Positions 10,603 through 21,027 of a stretch of 25,646 nt of DNA are shown in pieces. The stretch's first letter is position 1, and every line of letters starts with the position of its first letter. The stretch spans positions 1-25,646 of the forward strand of contig JBBBWG010000304.1 of NCBI GenBank assembly GCA_037176905.1. The letters run 5' to 3'. The notes beneath the pieces were generated by a model. The model worked only from the letters and a program-made list of their open reading frames with translations, did no database searches and was not told the origin of the DNA. This DNA is from Azolla pinnata. Its lineage: Eukaryota > Streptophyta > Polypodiopsida > Salviniales > Salviniaceae. The translations under genes and the position numbers were made by a program.

Positions 10603-10990
10603 GAAGATGGGACTCAAATTGAGATGGGCTCCAACTGCTGCGATTGTTCCTGTTCCCTCTTCGAACTTCCTATTCATTCAGATTTCTTTAAAAATCTTCA
10701 AAAATCTTCATATTCCTTCAAACTTCTTCAGGCTTCTTCATCTTCTTCGATTAAACAGTGTTACAAGCCGCCAACAACAATTGCAGGAAGGAGCAAGCAA
10801 GCCAACCATCACAGAGATGGGCTCCGACTATTGCAATTGTTGTTCCATCTTTCGTTCAGACTTCTTCAAATTTCTTCATCAGTGAGCTCTTCGGATTCCT
10901 TTCGGAAATCTTCAGACTTCTTCAAGTAAATAGAGATCTGAAGCAGAGATACGATCACAGAGATGGGACTCAAGAAGATTGTCGACAGAC
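10603..10990 (+). repeat. Locally duplicated CUUC-rich sequence upstream of TAF12
   Basis: GAGATGGGCTCCAACTGCTG (10622) and GAGATGGGCTCCGACTATTG (10815) head two related stretches, each followed by attenuated TTGTTCC and CTTCAAATCTTC-type runs. CACGAAGATGGGACTCAA (10600) reappears as CACAGAGATGGGACTCAAG (10955), next to GTCGACAG copies (10573; 10981). This block merges into the minisatellite that follows and probably shares its origin. Confidence 0.6.
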
Positions 10991-11693
10991 CTTCTTCAGA
11001 TTGCTTCATCTCTTCTTCATCAACAACAACAAGACTTCTTCAGATTGCTTCATCTCTTCTTCATCAACAGCAAGACTTCTTCAGATTGCTTCTCTCTTCT
11101 TCATCAACAACAACAAGACTTCTTCAGATTTCATCTCTTCTTCATCAACAACAAGACTTCTTCAGATTGCTTCATCTCTTCTTGATCAACAACTACAAGA
11201 CTTTTCTTCAGATTTCTTCATCTCTTCTTCATCAACAACAAGACTTCTTCAGATTTCTTCATCTCTTCTTCATCAACAACAACAAGACTTCTTCAGATTT
11301 CCTCATCTCTTCTTGATCAACAACTACAAGACTTCTCTTCAGATTTCTTCATCTCTTCTTCATCAACAACAAGACATCTTCAGATTGCTTCATCTCTTCT
11401 TCATCAACAACAACAAGACTTCTTCAGATTGCTTCATCTCTTCTTCATCAACAACAACAAGACTTCTTCAGATTTCTTCATCTCTTCTTCATCAACAGCA
11501 ACAAGACTTCTCCAGATTTCTTCATCTCTTCTTCATCAACAACAAGACAGCTTCAGATTGCTTCATCTCTTCTTCATCAACAACAACAAGACTTCTTCGG
11601 ATTGCTTCATCTCTTCTTCATCAACAACAACAAGACTTCTTCAGATTTCTTCATCTCTTCTTCATCAACAACAACAAGACTTCTTCAGATTTG
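10991..11693 (+). repeat. Minisatellite, about 16 units of ~44 bp, upstream of TAF12
   Basis: The unit is CTTCTTCAGATTGCTTCATC, then TCTTCTTCATC, then AACAACAACAAGA. About sixteen units run head to tail to 11679, followed by a partial unit. They vary by loss of one ACA triplet, TTC gain or loss, and point changes (for example a GATCAACAACTAC variant in two units). The plus strand is pyrimidine- and CAA-rich with very few G and contains no ATG, which leaves several forward frames open. It ends about 80 bases before the TAF12 start codon and may be part of the 5' leader or a leader intron. It is not considered coding. Confidence 0.92.
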
Positions 11694-11774
11694 TGTTCAT
11701 AGAACAAATCCGTCATCGTCTTCTTCAAGAGCGAAGCGATCCAGACGCAGACGCAGAGCAGAGCTCCGCACGCC

Positions 11775-14700
11775 ATGGCTGCTGCCGACAACAACGTCGC
11801 TTCGCCTCCTGCTGCCTCTTCTGCTTCTTCTGCGCCTCCTGCTCCTTCTGCTCCCGCTGCTCCTGCTCCTGCTGCTGCTCCTGCTGCTGTTCCTGCTGTT
11901 GCCGCTTCTTCCTCCGCGCCCTCCATCGCTGCAACTGGCCCTCTCCAGCCCCCTCCTCCTTCCATCGTTCTTCCCCAACAGCAGACGCTGCAGCAGAATA
12001 GCCTTCCCCAGAGCTTCCCCCAAAGCCAACAACACCCTCTCAATCAGATGAGCTTCCAACAACAACAACAACAACAACAACAGCAGCAACAGCAACAACA
12101 ACAGCAGCAGCAACAGCAACAGCAACAGCAGCTGCAGCAACAGGCGAAGCAGAGCGCTGGGGCGAACAACTTCCGCCCGCAGATGGTGGGATCCACCTCT
12201 TATCCGTCCCAGCAGCCGCAAGTTGCATCACCGACCATGTCATCGTCTTCTTCCGCATCGAGAATGTCGATGGCAACTGTGTACAGACCTGGATTGGGTA
12301 CTCATTTCCCTGCATCCATGCCAACTATGCAGCAACAACAGCAGCAACAACAGCAGCAACAACAGCAACAACAACAACAACAACAGATGCAACAGCAGCA
12401 GCAGCAGCAGCAGCAACAACAACAACAACAACAGCAACACATGATGAGAGGTGGGCAGGGGCCTGGATCTGTTCGCCCAGCTATGTATGCATCAAGCCCA
12501 TCACCATACTTGCAGCAGCAGCAGCAACAGAGCAGCAGACCAACCATGGCTGCTGCCCAAGTACCTGCCCATATGAACCCTCAGCTTCAGGTGAGCTCCC
12601 ATCTTTGGACTTACCATCTGAGAGGGAAGAGGTTTTCTGTTTCTCTTGTTTTCCGCGATCGCTCACATCTTTGGAGTTGATCGCCTGCGAGAGAGAAGAT
12701 GCAAGCACGGGCGAAACAGCAACCCCAGTTGATGCAAGGGCAGGCCACTTCTACATTAGGCCTAGGAGCTGGAGTAGGATCCATCACAGGCCAATTGATG
12801 AGGCCTTCGATGGGATCTCAACAGCAACAACAACAGCCACCGCAACAGCAGCAACAGCAACAATTGCAACAACAGACAAGGTTGCAACAACAGCAGCAGC
12901 AGCAGCAACAAGGCAGACCAACCCAACTCCCCCATCAAATCCAAGCCCAGTCGTTATCGCAACAGCCCTCTTCACAGGTTCACTGCTCATGAGTCCTACA
13001 TGCTAAAAAGAATTGAATCGTTTTCATTTGCAAAACCTGTTCTGCAGCCCGCATGATACGAATTTGTGTGCTGTATGTGGTTCGCAACAGTATCAGAAGT
13101 TGCAATCCCCAGGTTTGCAAACGCCCCAGTCAGCTGCCAACCTGCAGAACCAGATGCATCCATATTCAGCACAGAAGCAAATGCAGCAAGGATTGACTCC
13201 GACATCATTTAGCTTTGGTCAGCAACAAGGAGCAGTAGCAGCAGGATCGTATAAGCAAATGCCAGGGCAATACCCTCCACAAATGTCTCAACTACACCAG
13301 CAGCATCAGCAGCAACAGCAACAGCAACAGCTTGGCAGAGCACAAAATGCTCTACAAAGGCCTCCATCGTTATCTGGCATCTCGCCTGTTTCAACATTGA
13401 CACCGGGCACGCTAGAATCTGGGAACAAAATTCTGAGTAAACGAAGCATTCAAGACCTTGTAACGCAGGTTAAACTCTTTGCAGATATTTTCAGCTTGTT
13501 AGGGTCTTGTATATTAGGTGTAAAATGGGTATTAATTTTCTGCATACAAAACTGGACAGGGTAAAATTTTTCTGTGTGTTAATCTCTCTCATATACAATT
13601 TTAGAAGTAATTTTGGTACTGTCTCAAATGGTTTGTGGAATTTATGCGTTCAAAACTGTATCATACATATTTTCACTTAATGTTGCTGCTGGTCAAGCTG
13701 TAAAACGGTTTCTCCGGCTCAACTGCGATCCTGGTAGACGTCAATGTACATCCAATTCAAGACATACCAAGAACACATCTCAAATTTAGCTCTAAATTCC
13801 TTACAAAAAATCTATCATATTTACAATGGAATATTATTTTGTTAGCTATTTGCAACTCTAGAAATGCCTGATCTCATTGGTCATTTTGGGTGCTACATAT
13901 TCTACTATTTCTCTATCTTTTCTTTGGTACATTTTTAAAGTTAAAATAGTCTGAAGGATAGCTTTTATCCCATCAGGATTTCTAGAATTTTTTATACTGT
14001 AACAACATTTTCAATGGAAAAAAAAGAAATACACAGATAGTTCATATGCCAAAATGGCTACCTCAAGATTTCTAGTCATTGCAGGCTTTCTGTTGATTCA
14101 ATTTCATTTTACACTTTACTAATGCTTTGTTATATGTTGCTAGGAATTGTGGTTCATTTCTTTTGTCATATTTTCTTGATTTGTGGACACATATTTGTAT
14201 TTTGCTCCTCTTTTCTGGACCAAGCCTTTTTCCTAATTCTGGAAACCGAAATTTTTCTGATACAGAAAATGAATATCACAAGGCTGCAAACCTTTTGGAA
14301 TGATTCTCCAAATCTATGAATTTATGCTCCTTGGAGCACATGAAGATTTGGCTTGATGCAATTTTTTAGCACAACTGTTTTAGTGTAACATTCGTGAATA
14401 GTTTGCATGCAACCAGCCTTTCACAAAAAAGTAATTCCGTTTTCTCATTAATTTTTATGGAACTATCAATAACATAGTGAATGTGACAATTAAAAGAATG
14501 TAGCAAGCCCCTGTTTTCTATGTCAGTTTGCTTTTCTGCCATGAAACATTGATCGAAGCATTTCCTTTTTTTTTCAGGTTGATCCTAATGAGCGGCTTGA
14601 TCCTGAGGTAGAAGATATTCTTCTTGAAATTGCAGATGATTTCATAGAATCGGTGAGTCATGAAACACCCTTCTTCTATTTATTCTGTTTTTTCATCATA

Positions 14701-17700
14701 AATCTGAGGTCATTTCTGGAGCTGATACAGAAAAGTCATAGGTGATGCATTGGACCTTCGGTTTGTGTTTGTGCATTTATTGTTCATTGCGTTCAACTAG
14801 ATGGACTGCAATCTGCTATATTATGAATGAAAGCTAGGGAGAACAGGAAAGGTGGGAAAATAAATTCTAGAGTATCATCTCATTGAATACAAGGACCTCC
14901 TTTCCTATAGGAAAGGTTAGAAACAACAGTTTCATTTTGAGTCAAATCTGGAGTGGCCCAAAGGCTTCGGTTTTGCTCCTCACAATTGTCATCAGATCAT
15001 ACATCGTGTAAATTATGGGTTCTGCAGTTGCATATAATGTATTTTTGAAAAGAAACCACATTTCTCTTTTATCACATGTAATGTGGTGAGACATAGATGA
15101 TTCCTTAACTCTGTCTGCATAAGTACTTTTTACTCGTATCATCTCTGTGAACAATCTGTGCCATGCATTATTTGTCTTTCAAACACTATTGCAACTATTC
15201 TCTTACATGTGTAGGTGTTTGCAAACGTTTTGAGATATCTATATCTTGATCCTCAAACATTTGTACTAGATCTAAAGCTTCAGTTTTTTTATTGGTATGT
15301 GCTAACTCCCTTGCTTATATAGTCGATTGTTAGGAAAATTTTCTGTTTCATTGACAGAAATGGTGCATAGAGCCCAAATAGTCATGGATGACCGTTGTAT
15401 ATTTTTAATGCAAGCATAGGAGCATAATTTAAGGGTCCATATCTATGCAAGCATGTCTATCTAAGTTAGTAAAGATTGCCTGAGTAAACAGTGCATTGAA
15501 AAGCGGGAGAGAAAGTTATCATTGATTTGTAATATTCAACGATGTGTCAAGTTCACAAGGTAGAATGAATGTTGAACGACTGATTCTGAACAGTAGATGA
15601 ATCTACAATTCTGGAGGGGCAATATATAGGTAGACAGATGGAGAGAGAATATTTATGGATTTATGTATGTGTATGTATGCATATGAGAGAGAGAGAGAGA
15701 GAGAGTTTTTATTGTAGGTAACCACATTTGCTTGTAAGCTTGCAAAGCATCGGAAATCAAATGTACTGGAAGCAAAGGATATTCTTTTACATTTAAGTAA
15801 GTTATTCATAGTTTTATGGATTGAAAGCCATTTTCATGACTGTGTGCTTGTCTCTTGGTTCATTTGGTCTGCACAAAGTAATCAGAATATAGAATCTAGA
15901 ACATTTTCGTCTTGAATTTTTTAAAAGACATTAATAAAACATTTCATTCTACTTTCATTGTGTTTCTCGCCTTGTACACCTTGATTATTGTTTTCTTCTA
16001 TTATAATTGCTGAAACAGCAGTTTCCTCCATGACCTCATGTTGCGACATTAATTCTGTAGTATTCATGCGTTAGTGGCCATTACACACCATAATGTCCCC
16101 AATTGGTGTTTGTAGCTGGCCTTTATGAGGAGTGTGGTCAGCCCTAAGTCTTGGTCGTTAATCTCTATTATAAAATATAAGTGTAATCAGAACTATCCTT
16201 TAAGCGTTATACTTGTTGCTTTCCTCTTGGTACAATCCTTTTGCTAGTAAGAAAGGTGTCCGAAATGCATGCCCTGCCTCCTGAACTAGATGCCCTATTT
16301 CTCGCCAACGAGGTCCCATGAAACATTTCTCTTTGCAAGTAAGAAAGAAAGAAAGAAAATTATATTAACCTCTTTTACGAGGCCAAATGACCTATAAGAC
16401 TGAATAAGAAAATACATCTTCAATTGTTCTGCCTTTGTTTATTGATGATACGGGTGGTGAGGCCTTGGTCCCTTTGCTCATGACGTACGTGCCTGACACA
16501 TTCCGATTGTTTGATCAATGCTGACCCCTGTTGATTGTCCTCAGGGAGCCTTCATTGGTATATTCCTTGGCTGAGTTATGGCATGAGGAAGAGTCACCAA
16601 ATTAAAGAAATTTGTGATTGTTCGTTGTGGCCCCATTGTTGAGGTTGCATTGTTTTCCTTTTGCAACTTCTCCATGTGTCTTTATAGTTCTAGTAAGAAT
16701 AATCTTAAGCAAAGTTGGTCTTTGTATTCCATTATCATTGAGTAATGGGCCAAAAACCATTTTTGAATGGACTGCTATGGCTTCTAGATTAAACAATGGC
16801 ACACATGATATTCTTCCGATTGAGGCTGCCCTATCTCAGGTTCTTTCTTCCATAGCTTTGCGTGTTGACCTTCCTCCCTCAAGTTCTAATTGATGTGAGG
16901 AAGTCCTGAGCTGTCCTATCACAGTGCAGAGCACATGGGGGAGATATGTATCTCTGTGAGTAAAGTCTGAGGATAAACCCATCCTGTGACATGTGTAAGA
17001 AAAGGGCCTTATATTACACCTTCTTGTTACAAAGAGGTGTCATTGGGCTGATCCGTGTCCGTCCATTATTCAATTTGATGTATATCAGCCCGGATCACTC
17101 TATTCTTTTCTACTTCAGTTAACTTTGGATGTGGATAATCTAGCTGTATTGGAGAGAAGGTAGGGCATTTATATTCATTCCTGAAGGTTACCATTCCTGC
17201 ATTTCAGCATACCAACAGTGGAATACGTTTCCTTACAGAATTTCCATAGGTGTTAGATGCTAGTCACTGATCAAAGTAGTGCCTTGGTCACTTTTGGGTC
17301 TGCTCCCATCTCCACCCGTACAAATGCTTTGCGGGTTATCAAGTGGTCAATCATCAAGACTAAAGGTCTTTCCAAACCTGTCCAGTTATGCGCCTTACAA
17401 ATTTCCACTCCATACAAAAGTTTTGGTGTGACAAGTGTATCAAACAACCCCAACTTAGTTTGTGGTTCTTGGAATCGGATGTGTGCACATTGTCTTTCAA
17501 GAGCACCCATGGCTGCATAGCCACGTGAAAGTCTGGCTCATGCAACTTCTTGCAGGGAGAGTCAAGGGCCCCCAATGTCACTCCTACCTACGTATGTGTA
17601 GGATCATGAGTAGACCTTTTTATCTCCAAAGAAGAATTTACCTATGCATATTTTCAACCCAATGATATTTTGCTTCTGAACGTTCAGAACATGAATGAAT

Positions 17701-19044
17701 CATATGGAAGCACATATGGTCCTTAGTAAGCAAACTATTTAATCAGCTCACATTCGAGATCTTTTCACCAGTATACACTCCTGAATTAACCACTATTTTC
17801 TGCTAACGGGATGTGTGAGTACTGAAAACCAGTTTATGCATGTTTATTTTCAGCCCAATGATATTCTGTTTCCAAAGTTAGATTCAAGATCTTTTCAATG
17901 AGAATAAACACCAACATACACATGGCGATTTTCCTTTTTCTTTTAGTAGAATATGTTTTTGCCAACTGTGTCTCTTCACTGATGTTCCCATTCAGTTTCG
18001 CTTCTGTTTATCTAATTTCTTATACTATCTGTTATCAATCAGTTTTCCGTCCTACTCCAACAATTCAAAGGTTTTATTTCTAACTTTGCATGAACTTCCC
18101 AAGTTTGTACTACTGATTTGTCTTGAAGGTAAATTTTAGTCGCTAAATATATGTTTCTTCTCTCCCATGTGACACTGGTCCTTAATGGTTTGTCCTGAGT
18201 TTTTACCACATCTGATTTCCTGCAGTCCTTCCATTATTCCAACAATTCAAAGGTTTTATTTCTAACTTTGCATGAACTTTCTACATTTGTACTACTGATT
18301 TGTCTTGAAGGTGAATTTTAGTTGCTAAATATATGTTTCTTTCTCTCCCATGTGACACTGGTCCTTGATGGTTTGTCCTGAGTTTTTACATCTGATTTCC
18401 TGCTGTCCTTCCCTTAAACAGCCGAATTGATCTTTAATTTATAACAACCATGCACAAGGAAACATTATTTAGTTGTAACGAGATGGGTTAGGTGAAACAG
18501 CAATGACCGAGAATGTAGTGCAAAACAAATAAAATATATACTCTCATAGAAAGTTAATTCAATTCATTGCGTGGCAGTTGTAAGTTAAGTCAATTCATTG
18601 CTAATGTCAAATTCATGGCACACCATCAGGTAGAAACTGGGATATAAGTGTTCCTGGATTTGGTGGAGATGAGTATCGTGCATATAAGAAGATGGTAACA
18701 ATTCAGAATCTTTGCAGCTATTCTATCCAGAAAATCTCTGATCTCAATGTGATATCTCATTTTGTTTTTCTTTGCATGCCATCTGATTTTTGGCTGAGCA
18801 GGCAATGGATGAAACTCATAAGCAGCGCCTTGCTGTGGTAAGACTTAACAGAAATAATATAATTTGCAATGAGATGAAAAGCAATAACTTACATGAAGTG
18901 TTCTCTATACAAATGGCATGAGTTCAGGTGAAGAAATCAATGGCAAGCAGTCAGGCTGGACAAGATGCGGTTGCCAAGGCTTCTGCTGGGGGGCAACCTG
19001 CAACAGGTATGGTTGGTGCCCATGGTGCAGGGAATACCACGTAG
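11775..19044 (+). CDS. TAF12: TFIID/SAGA subunit TAF12 (histone-fold protein), eight exons
   Basis: Exons are 11775-12590, 12699-12977, 13091-13468, 14578-14652, 15718-15796, 18630-18694, 18802-18837 and 18928-19044, giving 614 residues. Residues 1-90 are Ala/Pro/Ser-rich. Residues 95-460 are Gln-rich, with runs of 25, 19 and 16 Gln. The histone fold lies at about 484-550: [20 protein letters not shown], then [17 protein letters not shown], then [20 protein letters not shown]. The tail ([12 protein letters not shown]) resembles plant TAF12 more than EER4/TAF12b, from memory. Known role: pairs with TAF4 (or ADA1 in SAGA) as a histone-like dimer in nuclear transcription complexes. The ATG in CGCCATGGC is the first after an ATG-free stretch. 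Donors of introns 2 and 3 (GTTCAC, GTTAAA) are weak, so the Gln-rich exon limits are the least certain part; the histone-fold exons are firm. Confidence 0.9.
12057..12437 (+). repeat. Imperfect CAA/CAG tracts coding polyglutamine in TAF12
   Basis: 12057-12131 encodes 25 consecutive Gln. 12330-12386 encodes 19 Gln, then one Met codon, and 12390-12437 encodes 16 more. CAA and CAG are mixed irregularly, which should limit slippage compared with pure CAG. The opposite strand gives leucine-, alanine/valine- and cysteine-rich shadow frames that are not genes. Confidence 0.97.
12818..12915 (+). repeat. Third CAA/CAG-rich tract, TAF12 exon 2
   Basis: Interrupted Gln codons with Pro, Leu and Thr-Arg interruptions ([22 protein letters not shown]). 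It is part of the low-complexity activation-type region. A shorter Gln run lies in exon 3 at about 13303-13330. Confidence 0.9.
13469..14577 (+). other. TAF12 intron 3
   Basis: T-rich, 1.1 kb, ending in a long polypyrimidine tract (TTCCTTTTTTTTTCAG). No element or gene is recognised in it. Confidence 0.7.
14653..15717 (+). other. TAF12 intron 4
   Basis: AT-rich, 1.07 kb, with a GTGAGT donor. Apart from the GA microsatellite near its acceptor, no repeat or gene is recognised. Confidence 0.75.
15685..15705. repeat. (GA)n microsatellite next to a splice acceptor
   Basis: About ten GA dinucleotides end 12 bases before the AG of the TAF12 intron 4 acceptor (15716-15717). They leave only TTTTTATTGT as a pyrimidine-rich tract. 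Confidence 0.95.
15797..16440 (+). other. TAF12 intron 5, proximal part
   Basis: Intron sequence after a GTAAGT donor. No gene is seen; a short AAGAAAGAAAGAAAG microsatellite lies near 16341-16358. Confidence 0.6.
16445..17900 (-). mobile_element. Second LINE remnant of the same family, antisense in TAF12 intron 5
   Basis: On the minus strand 17510-17271 encodes [20 protein letters not shown], then [17 protein letters not shown] and [15 protein letters not shown], the end of a LINE reverse transcriptase (the LLYG-E motif that follows the thumb) and the region after it. Sequence at 17310-16445 aligns in long stretches with 6590-5755 in the GOT1 intron (for example GGCATGAGGAAGAGTCACCA and GTTAGATGCTAGTCA-type words). 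Upstream of the RT end, 17915-17640 holds two diverged copies of a CCCAATGATATT-containing stretch. It is broken by stops and frameshifts. The left border near 16445 is where similarity to the first copy starts. Confidence 0.65.
18056..18414 (+). repeat. Tandem duplication, period 182 bp, in TAF12 intron 5
   Basis: Unit 18056-18237 (from TCCAACAATTCAAAGGTTTT) is repeated at 18238-18414 with only a few substitutions and small indels, so it is recent. It holds a T-rich AAATATATGTTTCTT segment and several AG-ending, pyrimidine-preceded sites, and lies 215 bases before the true exon 6 acceptor. Confidence 0.93.
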
Positions 19045-19166
19045 TTGAGATGCCATTTGCCACAGTTACACGATTATTTTGAAAACTTCGGCGATCACAC
19101 AACATTCCATAGCAATTCCACCACTGAATCCAAAGAAATTGTATAGAAATATTGTACGATTCCCAC

Positions 19167-19172
19167 AATAAA
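19167..19172 (+). terminator. Candidate TAF12 polyadenylation signal
   Basis: AATAAA lies 122 bases after the TAF12 stop codon and is followed by a T-rich stretch. Plant signals are variable, so the actual transcript end is unproven. Confidence 0.4.
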
Positions 19173-21027
19173 CACCTTCTGTGGGACGATCTTCATGTTT
19201 AATGGTACCATCTTTCCATCAGGGTGTTAAAAAAATGTGGGAGTCATCTCAACCTGTGGCTTGCTATGTGGTGTCACTTTTCTTAAGGATTGATTATGAA
19301 CAGACACCGGTTCTTGCCCTTCGATTCAGGAGGCTATTAATTTCAAAGCACAAACCTTTCTGGAAGGAGCAAAAACATTATTGATTACGACTCGGTTTGC
19401 TCTCAAGTTTGAAAATTGCTATCAGGTTGACAGAGCGCCTTCCCTTAATTTCTTTTGGATGAATGAGTCCCTGCAGAGAGATGTGATTTGCATCCGCCAA
19501 TGAAGCATGCACGTAAGTTCTTAGAACTGAAGGATTAAGAAGATCCTGCAGTTTGGCTAATGGGGTTTGGTGCTATGCAGTAATAATGCAAATGCCTCCA
19601 GAGCTATTATTCAACGAGTGATCTGAATTGGGTTGGTTACAATGATGATAGAAGAAATAGAACTATCAGTGGAATACTCACAGAATTTCTTTACCAGACA
19701 AATAACTTTCAGAAATCTTTACTTCTCATGTTCCACGAAGACCTGACAATTTCTTGCCAGCGCTTATTTGAACACAATTTGCAAGCATCAACTGAGTTTA
19801 TCAAGACATTTTGGTGATGAAATCACTATGCTTGGAGATCTCAACAAATAGAAATATATGACGTTGTTCAATTCAGCTAAGGAAGTCCCAAGCCAAACTG
19901 TTGTAAATGCTTGAGCTGTTTAACAAAATGTTACCCAGCTAAGCCTTAAAAGTTCGAGCCATTTATAGTATTCTGAAAACTTCATATATATTATTTTAAA
20001 CTAAGGTTTCATTCAACTTTAGTTACATCATGGTTTGTGGAGTTTGCCAATCCAATTAATTAGCTTTGAAGCCCTGAGCTAAGTGGACGGCTCCTTAAAC
20101 AAGTCTGAACAATCCCTATAATACCTAGAGTCAAACGAGATAATCATACCATTAGTTATTGGATTGAAAGGCCAAGCAAACTTCATTATAACTATCATAG
20201 TAATTACTCTATTCCTCATAGCTCATTACTTATTTGAAACATTACAAGGCTCAAATTTCACTCGAAGCTCATAAAGCCTGGTCCAAGGCAAGAGAATGAT
20301 CGTAACACCAAAAGGCACTCAAAAGTCACAACGCTTGAAGACAAGACTCTCAGCTAAAATCAATACCACTAGAGAGCTAGCTAGTACAGCACTTCATTGA
20401 AGTTAAAAGTTGTAACCCACAACACTTGATGCCCATTATATACACTGATGCGTAGGCATTTTAGTATTCCTAATGCCAACAAGGGGGTAAGGCCTAGAGT
20501 GGCCATATAACTAGCTCCCCGAAACTATTTGTGAGCTTGAAATGTAGTCTCTCTGGATCAATTAAACACACATGGAATGCATGCATGTAGTTGATGTAGA
20601 GCTTCTGCTTAGCATCGACCATGTGGTCTGCTTTATTTAGTTGTTTCTTTACAGAGAGAGAAGCCACCTCTAGACACAACAATCCTCTGCTTGCCATAGT
20701 CATGATGAACATTTGAGTGCTTAGTGACCTAACTTGTGTCATCTCTTAAAGGTAGCATCAACTCCAACTTTTTTGAGCTTCATAATCGAAGGATAGATCA
20801 AAAGACGGTCAAGTCCCTAAACCTGAGCTATTGACAGTGATCCCCATAGGGATCATCACACCATCATCAGCCTTCTTTATATAAACCCCCTAGTAGATAT
20901 ATCCATTTTTGGCTTCGAGTCTTGAAGGGGAAGAATCCTTACCAAATGTGTTCTCTGAGATATTCGCTGGATGAACTGAAACGGCAAACCTATATATATG
21001 CACATCAACATTTTCCTTCCCAAGATG
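19173..21027. other. Intergenic region between convergent TAF12 and TOP3A
   Basis: AT-rich with no convincing gene; the frames of 60-90 codons on both strands show no family resemblance. On the minus strand, TGTTGGCATTAGG begins at 20481 and a [11 protein letters not shown] motif follows near 20443-20436, which could be the start of a solo LTR, but its other end was not found. TTTATT at about 20632 could be a minus-strand AATAAA signal for TOP3A. Confidence 0.45.

Noticed and set aside
10991..11693. Regular repeat array considered as CRISPR-like
   Set aside because: Units are head-to-tail without unique spacers, and the context is a plant nuclear gene.
10758..11702. A 314-codon forward frame through the minisatellite, with overlapping frames at 10963, 10979, 11429 and 11602
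   Set aside because: The sequence is low complexity, most of the frames start at non-ATG codons, and the unit length rotates the frame so different frames read the same repeats. Openness follows from composition and not coding.
11651..12547. Minus-strand frames rich in Leu, Ala/Val or Cys opposite the TAF12 first exon
   Set aside because: They are antisense reading of CAA/CAG and GCT/CCT codons in the TAF12 Q- and A/P-rich regions.
12478..12720. Retention of TAF12 intron 1 as coding sequence
   Set aside because: Read-through meets a stop at about 12678-12680 and the intron has a strong GTGAGC donor; splicing to 12699 keeps the Gln-rich frame.
19181..19384. 67-codon forward frame after TAF12
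   Set aside because: It lies in the probable 3' flank, has no recognisable domain, begins at a non-ATG codon and has an unremarkable length for AT-rich DNA.
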